Assembly: GCF_002093665.1 (NCBI RefSeq)
Contig: NZ_MRWE01000005.1
Location: 62,001-126,000 of the forward strand
Direction of reading: 5' to 3'
Source: Rouxiella badensis
GTDB lineage: Bacteria > Pseudomonadota > Gammaproteobacteria > Enterobacterales > Enterobacteriaceae
DNA length: 64,000 nucleotides
The translations under genes and the position numbers were made by a program. The notes under the pieces are model-generated. The model saw nothing but the letters and a program-made list of their open reading frames with translations, ran no database searches and was not told the origin of the DNA. Positions 56,377 to 64,000 of the stretch are shown here, in pieces; the stretch's first letter is position 1, and each line of letters opens with the position of its first letter.

Positions 56377-57054
56377 ATGATAAATCACAGACTGCTGATC
56401 TGCGGCCTGCTGCTGGCCAGCGCAAGCAGTCATGCCGTTACCCTTGATATTCGACACGAATGGCTTGATGACAGTAAACAGCATAAAGACCGGATCTTAA
56501 TATCACACCGCTTTGCCAATGGTATCGGTTTATCTTTCGAAGATAAATGGCGCTCCGGGGATAATAACCCCAATCAACCGTTTAACAGAATGGTGGGTAA
56601 CGGCACGGAAACGACGCTTACCTATCAATATAAAGCAACAAAGTCGTTTTTTTTGCAGCCAGGATTTGCCGCAGAGGTGAATTCCGGCAATAAAGTCTAC
56701 AAGCCGTCGTTGGCCGCTGGATACACTTTCTCCAGCGGCATTTATTTTAATACACGCTATCGTTATGAAGAGACACACTATGACAACGGTAATAATGATA
56801 AAAAAACTCATCGCGGAGAGATTTGGCTCGGCTATCGCCTTGCCGACTGGCGTTTCGAATATAACTATATTTATAAACACAGTAATCAGGTTCTGTTTGA
56901 TAATGCTAAATGGGACTATGAAGAAGATTTTAAAGTTGCCTACAACATCAATCACCATTGGACGCCCTATGCCGAAATTGGCAATGTCTCGGTTCGAAAA
57001 AATACCCACGAAAGGCAGACCCGCCTGCGGGTGGGAATTCAATACAGCTTCTAA
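56377..57054 (+). CDS. kdgM: Oligogalacturonate-specific porin, KdgM family
   Basis: A 225-residue outer-membrane protein. The signal peptide ends at SHA-VTL, and VTLDIRHEWLDDSKQHKDRILISHRF is the KdgM N-terminal signature. Amphipathic beta strands and a C-terminal Phe (VGIQYSF) fit a 12-stranded barrel. It lets acidic oligosaccharides in for the lyase to act on. It lies 69 bases after the lyase gene and ends at a terminator, so both are in one KdgR-controlled unit. Confidence 0.9.
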   Translation: MINHRLLICGLLLASASSHAVTLDIRHEWLDDSKQHKDRILISHRFANGIGLSFEDKWRSGDNNPNQPFNRMVGNGTETTLTYQYKATKSFFLQPGFAAEVNSGNKVYKPSLAAGYTFSSGIYFNTRYRYEETHYDNGNNDKKTHRGEIWLGYRLADWRFEYNYIYKHSNQVLFDNAKWDYEEDFKVAYNINHHWTPYAEIGNVSVRKNTHERQTRLRVGIQYSF

Positions 57055-57107
57055 GGTTCGGTATAGGAAATGAAGCAAAATCTTGTCGAGTCCCTTTAAC
57101 ACCTCAC

Positions 57108-57146
57108 GACATATCAGAGTACAAGTCTGATATGTCAGGGAATTTT
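57108..57146 (+). terminator. Terminator after kdgM
   Basis: An 11-bp stem (GACATATCAGA with TCTGATATGTC, loop GTACAAG) is followed by AGGGAATTTTTT. Confidence 0.8.
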
Positions 57147-57393
57147 TTAGGGCCTTTGCTGCACAGTCTGACTTTAGGTTAGTAGCAAACAGAACTCAAC
57201 GCAGAAAACTGCCATGCCTTATACAGCCTCAATATCCTTAAAAACCCAGCCTAACCCCGCTTAAAACGTGTTGGCTTTCGCCCGCGTAATCCGTAACATA
57301 CACGCCAATTAACTCCGTGCCGCATTTTGTCGGCTGGCGCCAGCCTGAATATTGCCCCACTGGTGCCCTTTTTAGATCTCGAGTGTCGATATA

Positions 57394-58320
57394 ATGTTTG
57401 ATAATCAAGAAGTTAGCAAGAAAGAGCAATACAACCTGAATAAACTCCAAAAGCGTCTGCGTCGTGACGTTGGTAAAGCTATTGCTGATTTTGGCATGAT
57501 TGAAGAAGGCGACCGCATCATGGTCTGCCTGTCTGGTGGTAAAGACAGCTATACCATGCTTGAAATTCTGCGCAATTTGCAGCAAAGCGCGCCGGTCAAT
57601 TTCTCTCTGGTTGCCGTTAATCTTGACCAGAAACAACCGGGTTTCCCGGCGCACATTCTGCCGGAATACCTTGATAAGCAGGGTGTCGAATACAAGATCG
57701 TTGAAGAAAATACCTACGCTATCGTAAAAGACAAAATCCCGGAGGGCAAAACCACCTGCTCGCTGTGCTCCCGTCTGCGCCGCGGTATCCTTTACCGCAC
57801 GGCTACCGAATTAGGCTGTACCAAAATCGCGCTCGGCCATCATCGCGACGATATCCTGCAAACCCTGTTCCTCAACATGTTCTATGGCGGCAAACTGAAA
57901 GGTATGCCCCCTAAGCTGATGAGCGACGACGGCAAACACATCGTTATCCGCCCACTGGCCTACTGCCGTGAAAAAGACATCGAGCGTTTTGCGATTGCTC
58001 GTGGTTATCCGATTATCCCTTGCAACCTGTGCGGCTCGCAGCCAAACCTACAGCGTCAGGTCATTAGCGACATGCTGAAAGACTGGGACAAACGTTATCC
58101 GGGCCGTATCGAGACCATGTTCAGCGCCATGCAGAACGTCGTGCCTTCGCACCTTAACGATACCAACCTGTTCGACTTCAAGGGCATCAAGCACGGTGAT
58201 GAAATCGTTGACGGCGGTGATTTGGCCTTCGATCGCGAAGACATCCCAATGCAGCCCGTCGGCTGGCAGGCGGAAGAGGACCTGGTAGTCGAACGTCTTG
58301 ACGTCCTGCAGATCAAGTAA
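57394..58320 (+). CDS. ttcA: tRNA 2-thiocytidine synthetase TtcA
   Basis: A 308-residue PP-loop ATPase. The ATP motif is SGGKDS (47-52), and the paired cysteines in [12 protein letters not shown] and the one in PCNLCGSQ bind the catalytic Fe-S cluster. It thiolates cytidine 32 in several tRNAs. It aligns with E. coli TtcA (311 residues) throughout. The 340 bases before it hold the kdgM terminator and the ttcA promoter. A strong terminator follows. Confidence 0.96.
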   Translation: MFDNQEVSKKEQYNLNKLQKRLRRDVGKAIADFGMIEEGDRIMVCLSGGKDSYTMLEILRNLQQSAPVNFSLVAVNLDQKQPGFPAHILPEYLDKQGVEYKIVEENTYAIVKDKIPEGKTTCSLCSRLRRGILYRTATELGCTKIALGHHRDDILQTLFLNMFYGGKLKGMPPKLMSDDGKHIVIRPLAYCREKDIERFAIARGYPIIPCNLCGSQPNLQRQVISDMLKDWDKRYPGRIETMFSAMQNVVPSHLNDTNLFDFKGIKHGDEIVDGGDLAFDREDIPMQPVGWQAEEDLVVERLDVLQIK

Positions 58321-58343
58321 TCCCCCGCCTCTGCGGACAAAAT

Positions 58344-58383
58344 AAAAAACGCGCTGAAGCCTAAGCTTACAGCGCGTTTTTTA
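58344..58383. terminator. Bidirectional terminator between ttcA and the ABC ATPase gene
   Basis: ACGCGCTG pairs with CAGCGCGT; the loop can itself form AAGC-CTAA-GCTT. An A-run on the left and a T-run on the right fit termination in both directions for the convergent genes. Confidence 0.92.
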
Positions 58384-58402
58384 TTACCTGTGTCGCAAAA
58401 AA

Positions 58403-59989
58403 TCAGGCCGTCTGTTCTTCCAGCCAACCGATACGCATCTCTGGCACCGAACGCAGCAGCTCCCGGGTGTAATTATCCAAAGGCTCTGAAAGCGTGGTGT
58501 TCACCGAGCCATTGCGCACAATCTCGCCTTTAAACAGCACGGCGACTTCGTCGGCAACCTCACGCACCACCTGCAGGTCATGAGTAATAAACAGGTATGA
58601 AATACCGGTCTGATGCTGAATCTGACGCAACAGTGCCAACACGTCGCGGGCAACCAGCGGGTCCAGCGCTGAGGTGGGTTCATCACAGACAATCAGCTTG
58701 GGTTCAGCGGCCAGCGCGCGAGCAATACAGACGCGCTGCTTCTGTCCGCCCGACAGCGCCGCAGGATAACGGGCAGCCAGTTCAGGACTCAGCCCCACCT
58801 GCGTCAGCAGCTCGGAAACGCGCTCGGCACGCTGCTGGCGGGTAAGTTCGGTGAAACACTCGAGCACGCGCGAAATCTGCTTGCCGATAATCTCTTTCGG
58901 GTTCAGCGCAGTATCGGGAATTTGATGGATAAGTTGTATATCACGTAGCTGTTGGCGACTGCGCGCCCGCAGACCTGCGCTCAACGCCTGCCCTTCAATG
59001 CTCACTTCGCCGTTTTCCGGCTTGTGCAGCCCGCAAATCACTTTGCCTAACGTCGATTTACCGGAACCCGATTCGCCAATAACCGCCAACGTCCGCCCCT
59101 GGGGTAGTGACAGGGAAAGATTTTTTAGCACCGGCTGATGATGGTATCGCGCGCTGATGTTATCGATGCGCAACAGCTCGGGCTGATTCATCGGCATCGC
59201 CTCGCGCGGTTCACCCTGTGCGGTCAGCAGGCGTTTGGTATAGTCTTGTTCCGGCGCGTGCAGCAGTCTTTCGGTGGTCGCGTGCTCCACCGTCTTGCCG
59301 TGCTGCAACACCATGATTCGATTGCTTATCTGCGCCACCACCGCCAGGTCATGGCTAATATAAATGGCCGCTACACCGGAAAGGCGGATGACGTCGGCAA
59401 TGGCTTTGAGCACGCCAAGCTGGGTGGTCACGTCGAGCGCGGTGGTCGGCTCGTCGAAAATCAGTAACTCCGGTCCCGCGCAGAGCGCCATCGCTATCAT
59501 GGCGCGCTGAAGTTGCCCGCCGGAAACCTGATGCGGATAGCGCTGATAAAACTGCGCCGGTTCCGGCAGACCCAGCTGGGTGAACAGTTCGATAGCTTTC
59601 GCCTGCGCCTGTTGGCGAGGAAGAATACGATGCTTGAGCGTCGCCTCGATAACCTGTTCGCCGATAGTTATCGCAGGGTTAAACGCCGCGCCGGAAGATT
59701 GCGCCACATAGGCGATTTTTCTGCCGCGCAGCGTTCTCAACTGCCGCTGCGACTGTCGGGCCAATTCAGTGCCATTAAATCTGATACTGCCCGACGCGAT
59801 GCGCATGCCGTGACGGCAGTGGCCGAGAATCGCCAGTCCGATAGTCGATTTCCCCGCACCAGACTCGCCAATTAGTCCCAGCACTTCACCGGCCTTCAGG
59901 TCGAAGCTGACATTATCGACCAAACGGCGCTGAGTTTTATCGCTCGAAACCACGACCAGCTGCTCAACCTGAAGCAAAGGATTACCCAT
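58403..59989 (-). CDS. Peptide-type ABC transporter, fused double ATPase
   Basis: A 528-residue protein made of two ABC ATPase domains in one chain, as in YejF. Domain 1 has GESGAGKST, VSGGQLQRAM and LLIFDEPTTALD. Domain 2 has GESGSGKST, LSGGQKQRVCIARAL and LIVCDEPTSALD. It powers the DppB/DppC-like permeases encoded upstream and overlaps the nearer one by eight bases. Substrate unknown: a peptide, nickel or another small solute. Confidence 0.92.
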   Translation of the reverse strand: MGNPLLQVEQLVVVSSDKTQRRLVDNVSFDLKAGEVLGLIGESGAGKSTIGLAILGHCRHGMRIASGSIRFNGTELARQSQRQLRTLRGRKIAYVAQSSGAAFNPAITIGEQVIEATLKHRILPRQQAQAKAIELFTQLGLPEPAQFYQRYPHQVSGGQLQRAMIAMALCAGPELLIFDEPTTALDVTTQLGVLKAIADVIRLSGVAAIYISHDLAVVAQISNRIMVLQHGKTVEHATTERLLHAPEQDYTKRLLTAQGEPREAMPMNQPELLRIDNISARYHHQPVLKNLSLSLPQGRTLAVIGESGSGKSTLGKVICGLHKPENGEVSIEGQALSAGLRARSRQQLRDIQLIHQIPDTALNPKEIIGKQISRVLECFTELTRQQRAERVSELLTQVGLSPELAARYPAALSGGQKQRVCIARALAAEPKLIVCDEPTSALDPLVARDVLALLRQIQHQTGISYLFITHDLQVVREVADEVAVLFKGEIVRNGSVNTTLSEPLDNYTRELLRSVPEMRIGWLEEQTA

Positions 59990-60800
59990 GATGACCTCCC
60001 CATGAACGCGTCGAGCCGCTCATCAGCCAATCGGCGACCGCATTGATGGCGAGCGCCAGAACAGCAATCGCGCCGCCCGGAACCAGTGCGGCCCAGACGC
60101 CAAACAGGATGCCGTCTTTATTATCACGCGCCAGTCCGCCCCAGTCGGCCGTCGGCGGTTGAATGCCCAGTCCAAGGAACGACAGTGCGGACAGGAACAG
60201 CAAAATAAAGATAAAGCGCAGCCCAAACTCGGCAATCAGCGTTTGCAGCGAATTGGGCAAAATGACTCGCCAGAGGATCCAACCGAGGCTTTCACCGCGC
60301 AGTCGGGCGACGTCCACGAACTCCATCACGCCGATTTCAACCGCCAGCGCACGCGCGACACGCAGTACGCGGGTGGACTCCAGCAGCCCTAGCACCAGCG
60401 TTAGCGTCAGAATAGTTTTAGGCAACACCGCAAGCACGATCAGAGCGAAAATCAGCGTGGGAATAGCCATGATCATATCGTTGATGCGCGAGATAGTCTG
60501 GTCGAGCCAGCCGCCACTCACCCCTGCGATAAAGCCGAGCGTACAGCCCACGACGAAGGCCAGCACGGCGGCCAGAGCGGTAACGCCGAGCGACACCCGA
60601 GTCCCCCAAATCATACGCGACAGCAGGTCACGCCCCAGATTATCGGTGCCGAGACGCAGCGTGGCGTCGGGCGCCTGCCAGGCCATCCCGATGACTTTAT
60701 CCGGCGCATAAGGCGCCAGCCAAGGCGCGAAGACGGCAATCAGCACGAACAGGGTCAGCCCTGTCAGTCCCAGAATTGCGGTTGGTTTTAATGCAGGCAT
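59982..60800 (-). CDS. Peptide-type ABC permease, DppC/OppC-like
   Basis: A 272-residue membrane protein with a first helix at residues 8-28, GTDNLGRDLLSRMIWGTRVSL (DppC signature), and an EAA loop (VEIGVMEFVDVARLRGESLGWILWRVILPNS). It forms the membrane channel with the DppB-like subunit encoded just upstream. Confidence 0.92.
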   Translation of the reverse strand: MPALKPTAILGLTGLTLFVLIAVFAPWLAPYAPDKVIGMAWQAPDATLRLGTDNLGRDLLSRMIWGTRVSLGVTALAAVLAFVVGCTLGFIAGVSGGWLDQTISRINDMIMAIPTLIFALIVLAVLPKTILTLTLVLGLLESTRVLRVARALAVEIGVMEFVDVARLRGESLGWILWRVILPNSLQTLIAEFGLRFIFILLFLSALSFLGLGIQPPTADWGGLARDNKDGILFGVWAALVPGGAIAVLALAINAVADWLMSGSTRSWGGHHG

Positions 60801-60822
60801 CTCAAAATTCCTTTAGCAGCAC

Positions 60823-61812
60823 TTAACGACGATGGCGTAAACGCGGGTTGGCAATCAACGCCAACACGTCGGCCAGCAGGTTGAGCAGGATGTAAATCCC
60901 CGCCAGCAGCAGCGCACAGTCCTGCATGACCGGGATGTCGCGCTTGCTGATGCTGTCCACCATGTACTGCCCTAATCCGGGATAAACAAATACGTTCTCA
61001 ACGATGACCACGCCAACCATCAGGTAGGCCAGGTTGATGGCGACCACGTTGATTATCGGACCGAGTGCGTTCGGCAATACGTGACGCCACAGAATGCGTG
61101 CCGGCGTTAGCCCTTTCAGCAGCGCGGTGTCAACGTAGGCCGCGCTCTGGGCAGCAATCAGCGCCGCTCGGGTCATGTTGCTCATATGGCCGACAATCGC
61201 CAGCACTAAGGTAGCGCACGGCAGCGCGATGGCAGACAGTCTTGCGGTGAAGGACATCGAATCAGACAACGTACTGTTGCTTGGGGCCCAGGCCAGCGTG
61301 ATGGCAAAAATCAGGATAAGCAGATAGCCGGAGAAAAACTCCGGCAGCGCCACGGCGGCGCGCGCTACACCGTTGAGCAACGTATCGATAATCCCCCCCT
61401 GATATCGCACCGACAGAAAACCGATACCCAGCGCCAACGGCACGGCAATCACCGCCGTGCACCCTGCCAGGAACAGCGTGTTGCCAAGGCGGACAAACAG
61501 CGGGCCGGCGATAGACTCTCGGCTGGTATAGCTGATGCCAAAATCACCGTGCAGAATGCCTGCAAGCCAATTGAGATAGCGTCCAACGGCGGGTTTATCC
61601 AACCCCAATTGCAGGTTCAGCTCACGGATGGCGTCGGGCGTGGCGCTCTGCCCCAGAATCGCCGTGGCGGCGTTGCCCGGTAAAAGCTGAACGCCAATAA
61701 AGATAAGCACCGAAACGGCCAGCACCATCAACACGCCGTAGCACAGGCGCAGCGCGACCAGTCGCAGTAAAGATGAACGGCCCGAAGGCCGTTGCGTAAT
61801 CATTTCCGACAT
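60823..61812 (-). CDS. Peptide-type ABC permease, DppB/OppB-like
   Basis: A 329-residue membrane protein with LLPGNAATAILGQSATPDAIRELNLQLGLDKP, the DppB periplasmic loop signature, and the EAA loop ALLKGLTPARILWRHVLPNA. It partners the DppC-like permease. An in-frame ATG three codons downstream is an alternative start. Confidence 0.92.
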   Translation of the reverse strand: MSEMITQRPSGRSSLLRLVALRLCYGVLMVLAVSVLIFIGVQLLPGNAATAILGQSATPDAIRELNLQLGLDKPAVGRYLNWLAGILHGDFGISYTSRESIAGPLFVRLGNTLFLAGCTAVIAVPLALGIGFLSVRYQGGIIDTLLNGVARAAVALPEFFSGYLLILIFAITLAWAPSNSTLSDSMSFTARLSAIALPCATLVLAIVGHMSNMTRAALIAAQSAAYVDTALLKGLTPARILWRHVLPNALGPIINVVAINLAYLMVGVVIVENVFVYPGLGQYMVDSISKRDIPVMQDCALLLAGIYILLNLLADVLALIANPRLRHRR

Positions 61813-61835
61813 ACTTTTTTATCCGCGTTATGGCT

Positions 61836-63383
61836 TCAGCTCTCGATCCAGACTTTTTCCGCCGCGCGGTTGCCGCTCAGCGGCATCCCCGGTACTGAGG
61901 TAAAGCCTTTGATTTTGGTTGAACAGCCGTCGAGGGCGTCAGCGTAAAGCGGAATAATTTCGCTGCCCTGATCGACCAGCATCACCTGAATATCGTGATA
62001 AATCTGCCTGCGGCGCGCTTCGTCCTGCTCGCCTCGCGCGGCTTTTACCATCGCGTCAAAGGCCGGAACGTGCCATGCGGACTCATTCCAGGATGACTGG
62101 CTGGTAAACACCAGTGACAGCATGGCATCAGCGGTCGGGCGGCTGGCCCAGTTAGAAGAAACAAACACCTTTTTCTGCCAGGTATCGTTCCAGAAAGCGT
62201 CATCCGGCACGTGATCGACCTTGAGATCGATACCGGCCTTGGCGGCAGACTGCTGATAGAGCTGTGCCGCGTCCACCGAACCGGGGAAACCGGCATCGGC
62301 AACGGACAGGGTTAATGGACCGGTAAAGCCTGACTTTTTCCAGTGGAAGCGTGCCTGATCCGGATCGTAAGGACGCTGCGGAATGTCTTTGGCAAAGTAG
62401 CGATTCGACGGGAAGAACGGGTTATCGTTCGCCACGCTGGCGTAGCCGCCGAGCACAGTGTTGATAATTTGTTTACGATCGATGGCGTATTTTAGCGCCA
62501 GACGGCCGTCGACATTGTTGAACGGCGCAAGATTAGACAGCCCCGGGAAGGTATAAATTGCGCTGTCTTTCGCTCGCACCAGCTGAATATTCGGCATGTG
62601 CTGAATACGGCCCACGATGCGCGGATTAACGCGGTTGATAAGCTGCGCGGAGCCACTCACCAGCGCAGCAACGCGCGCCGTGGAGTCGTTCATCGCCAAC
62701 GTTTCAACTGAATCAACGTGGCCGCGTTCGCTGTTCCAGTGATTAGGATTACGTTTGGTCAGCGTAGTCACGCCGGGCTGGAATTTCTCGAGAATAAAGG
62801 CACCGGTGCCGATGCCTTTGTCGAAGCTTTCGTTTTCTGCGGTAATCACAAAGTGTACCGCGCTCAGCAGCCACACAAACTCGACGTCCGCCGCGTTCAA
62901 CTTGACAGTCACTTCATGGTCGCCGGTCGCGGTAATCGACTCAACCGGGTCAAGATAGCCTTTGACCGGCGAGGTCGACTTTTCGCCTCGGTGGTGATTA
63001 AGCGAATAAACCACGTCTTTGGCGGTCAATGCGCGCCCGTCATGAAACTGCACGCCCTGACGAATTTTCAGGATCCAGGTCTTGCTGCCGTCGGCGGACG
63101 ACCAGGACTCTGCCAGTGATGGGGCCAGTTCGCCCTTTTCATCTATCTCGACCAGGCTGTTGAAAATCTGCGAGCCGACAAAATACATATAGGTTTCAAA
63201 CCAGAAAGCCGGATCGAGACGGTCGGTGCTGGAGGCATTATCAATGCCGACCACCAGGTGTCCACCCTTTTTAGGTACCGCTGTAACAGCGGCAAAAGCG
63301 TTTGAAAACGGCCACAGAGAACTGGTTGCCGCCACGGCAGAGAGAGCCCCTGCGCCTTTGATAAACGAACGACGATCTATCAT
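61836..63383 (-). CDS. Peptide-type ABC binding protein with Tat signal
   Basis: A 515-residue SBP_bac_5 protein. The N-terminus DRRSFIKGAGALS is a twin-arginine motif (close to SRRxFLK), followed by a hydrophobic stretch and AFA cleavage site, so it is exported folded by Tat. IFNSLVEIDEKGELAPSLAESW and VRQGVQFHDGRALTAKDVVYSL-like segments are family signatures. It heads the transporter operon. Tat export of a family-5 binding protein suggests a bound cofactor or a need for cytoplasmic folding. The downstream order is permease, permease, ATPase. Confidence 0.9.
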   Translation of the reverse strand: MIDRRSFIKGAGALSAVAATSSLWPFSNAFAAVTAVPKKGGHLVVGIDNASSTDRLDPAFWFETYMYFVGSQIFNSLVEIDEKGELAPSLAESWSSADGSKTWILKIRQGVQFHDGRALTAKDVVYSLNHHRGEKSTSPVKGYLDPVESITATGDHEVTVKLNAADVEFVWLLSAVHFVITAENESFDKGIGTGAFILEKFQPGVTTLTKRNPNHWNSERGHVDSVETLAMNDSTARVAALVSGSAQLINRVNPRIVGRIQHMPNIQLVRAKDSAIYTFPGLSNLAPFNNVDGRLALKYAIDRKQIINTVLGGYASVANDNPFFPSNRYFAKDIPQRPYDPDQARFHWKKSGFTGPLTLSVADAGFPGSVDAAQLYQQSAAKAGIDLKVDHVPDDAFWNDTWQKKVFVSSNWASRPTADAMLSLVFTSQSSWNESAWHVPAFDAMVKAARGEQDEARRRQIYHDIQVMLVDQGSEIIPLYADALDGCSTKIKGFTSVPGMPLSGNRAAEKVWIES

Positions 63384-63448
63384 GAGTATCCCTTAATGAG
63401 AGGCACAGCCTCCAATCGCTGATTATTATTTTTAAGAATTCGTTGTTT

Positions 63449-64000
63449 TTAAGATTTGCTTGTTGAAGCCAGCGCCTGATTCAGGGCAGCAATATGTTCA
63501 GGGCCGATGCCACAACAGCCGCCAATCATCGTGGCACCGGCCGCGACCCACTCCTCGGCAAAGCTCAAATATCCCTGTGGATCGGTATCTTTACGCATCT
63601 CGCTGAGACCTTCGTTAGCCCCGCGCTTGTTGTCAGAAGGCTCGAACGCATTGGCATAAACGCCAATGTCCAGCGAGACGCCCTGTTGTTTCAATATTTT
63701 GCTGGCTTCAGCGACGGCGCTCGCCATCACTTCCGGACGGCTACAGTTGAACAACACCGCTTGTGCGTTAAGGCGCAACGCGGCGTCTACGGCTGCAGCC
63801 ACCGATTCGCCAGAGCGCAGCACGGCCTGTTCCTGCGGGTTCAGGGCGTCTTGCAGAGTAAACGACAGCCAAAGCGGGCGTTTATCGTCGCCCAAAACCT
63901 CGCGTACCAGCTCCACTTCAGCGACAGAACTCTGCGTTTCAGCCAGCCATAAATCGACGTTTTCATTAAGTCCAGCCACCAGCACCGAGAGCAGCGCTCG
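63449..64000 (-). CDS. Homocysteine S-methyltransferase (MmuM-like), C-terminal part cut by window edge
   Basis: The frame is open to base 64000, so the N-terminus is outside the window; about 183 residues are visible. FNCSRPEVM carries the first zinc-binding Cys, and GGCCG near the end carries the other two, as in MmuM and the betaine-homocysteine methyltransferase fold. It makes methionine from homocysteine with S-methylmethionine or a similar donor. It lies 65 bases upstream of the binding-protein gene on the same strand, so it may share an operon with the ABC transporter. Confidence 0.85.
   Translation of the reverse strand, partial: RALLSVLVAGLNENVDLWLAETQSSVAEVELVREVLGDDKRPLWLSFTLQDALNPQEQAVLRSGESVAAAVDAALRLNAQAVLFNCSRPEVMASAVAEASKILKQQGVSLDIGVYANAFEPSDNKRGANEGLSEMRKDTDPQGYLSFAEEWVAAGATMIGGCCGIGPEHIAALNQALASTSKS

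Overview
The window is chromosomal DNA of an enterobacterium (order Enterobacterales). Many proteins match my memory of their Escherichia coli counterparts nearly residue for residue (FNR, UspE, PntA/PntB, FolM, RstA/RstB, HrpA, TtcA, Cbl). Blocks of E. coli-like gene order survive (pntBA|ydgH, asr-ydgU-ydgD, ydbH-ynbE-ydbL|ldhA-hslJ). A plant-associated or environmental member of the Yersiniaceae/Pectobacteriaceae side (for example the Serratia-Rahnella-Rouxiella-Ewingella group) is suggested by the PL9 pectate lyase with its KdgM porin, the glucosylglycerate genes and an intergenic repeat type that I associate with those genera. The genus is inference. I saw no phage, insertion sequence, CRISPR array, tRNA or rRNA.

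Region by region: 1-5.8 kb holds the end of a siderophore receptor, a Fur-box-preceded binding protein, a GNAT acetyltransferase, a LysR regulator, a DHA2 drug exporter and yjbD. 5.8-10.5 kb is a sulfonate-sulfur locus: triple rhodanese, SsuD-like monooxygenase, SsuA-like binding protein and the regulator Cbl. 10.6-17.2 kb has a hydroxyacid dehydrogenase, a GlgX-type debranching enzyme, pbpG, apbE and smrA. 17.4-19.6 kb is a two-gene operon that probably makes glucosylglycerate. 20-32 kb is a redox and two-component block (fnr, uspE, pntAB, ydgH, folM, rstAB, an M32 carboxypeptidase). 32-33.9 kb is the acid-response group asr-ydgU-ydgD with an RstA box. 33.9-45.2 kb holds hrpA, azoR, ydbH-ynbE-ydbL, ldhA, hslJ, a tandem intergenic repeat, a DUF333 lipoprotein and an MgtC-family gene.

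45.3-50.3 kb is an operon for uptake and cleavage of a sulfur amino acid: a cystine-type ABC transporter, a family-5 binding protein without a signal peptide, and a PatB/MalY-type C-S lyase. 50.4-57.1 kb is the most accessory part: an alginate-lyase-family enzyme, an uncharacterised ABM-ACT-ArsR operon, and a PelX-like lyase plus KdgM porin behind a perfect KdgR operator. 57.4-64 kb holds ttcA, a peptide-type ABC transporter with a Tat-exported binding protein, and the end of a homocysteine S-methyltransferase.

Two themes recur. One is scavenging of sulfur compounds (Cbl/Ssu locus, cystine/C-S lyase operon, and possibly the homocysteine methyltransferase locus). The other is adaptation to oxygen, acid and osmotic change (FNR, RstAB/asr, glucosylglycerate). 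Four operators are readable directly from sequence: Fur, FNR, RstA and KdgR. The least described units are the SBP-without-signal/C-S lyase operon, the ABM-ACT-ArsR operon and the GT81/MPGP pair.
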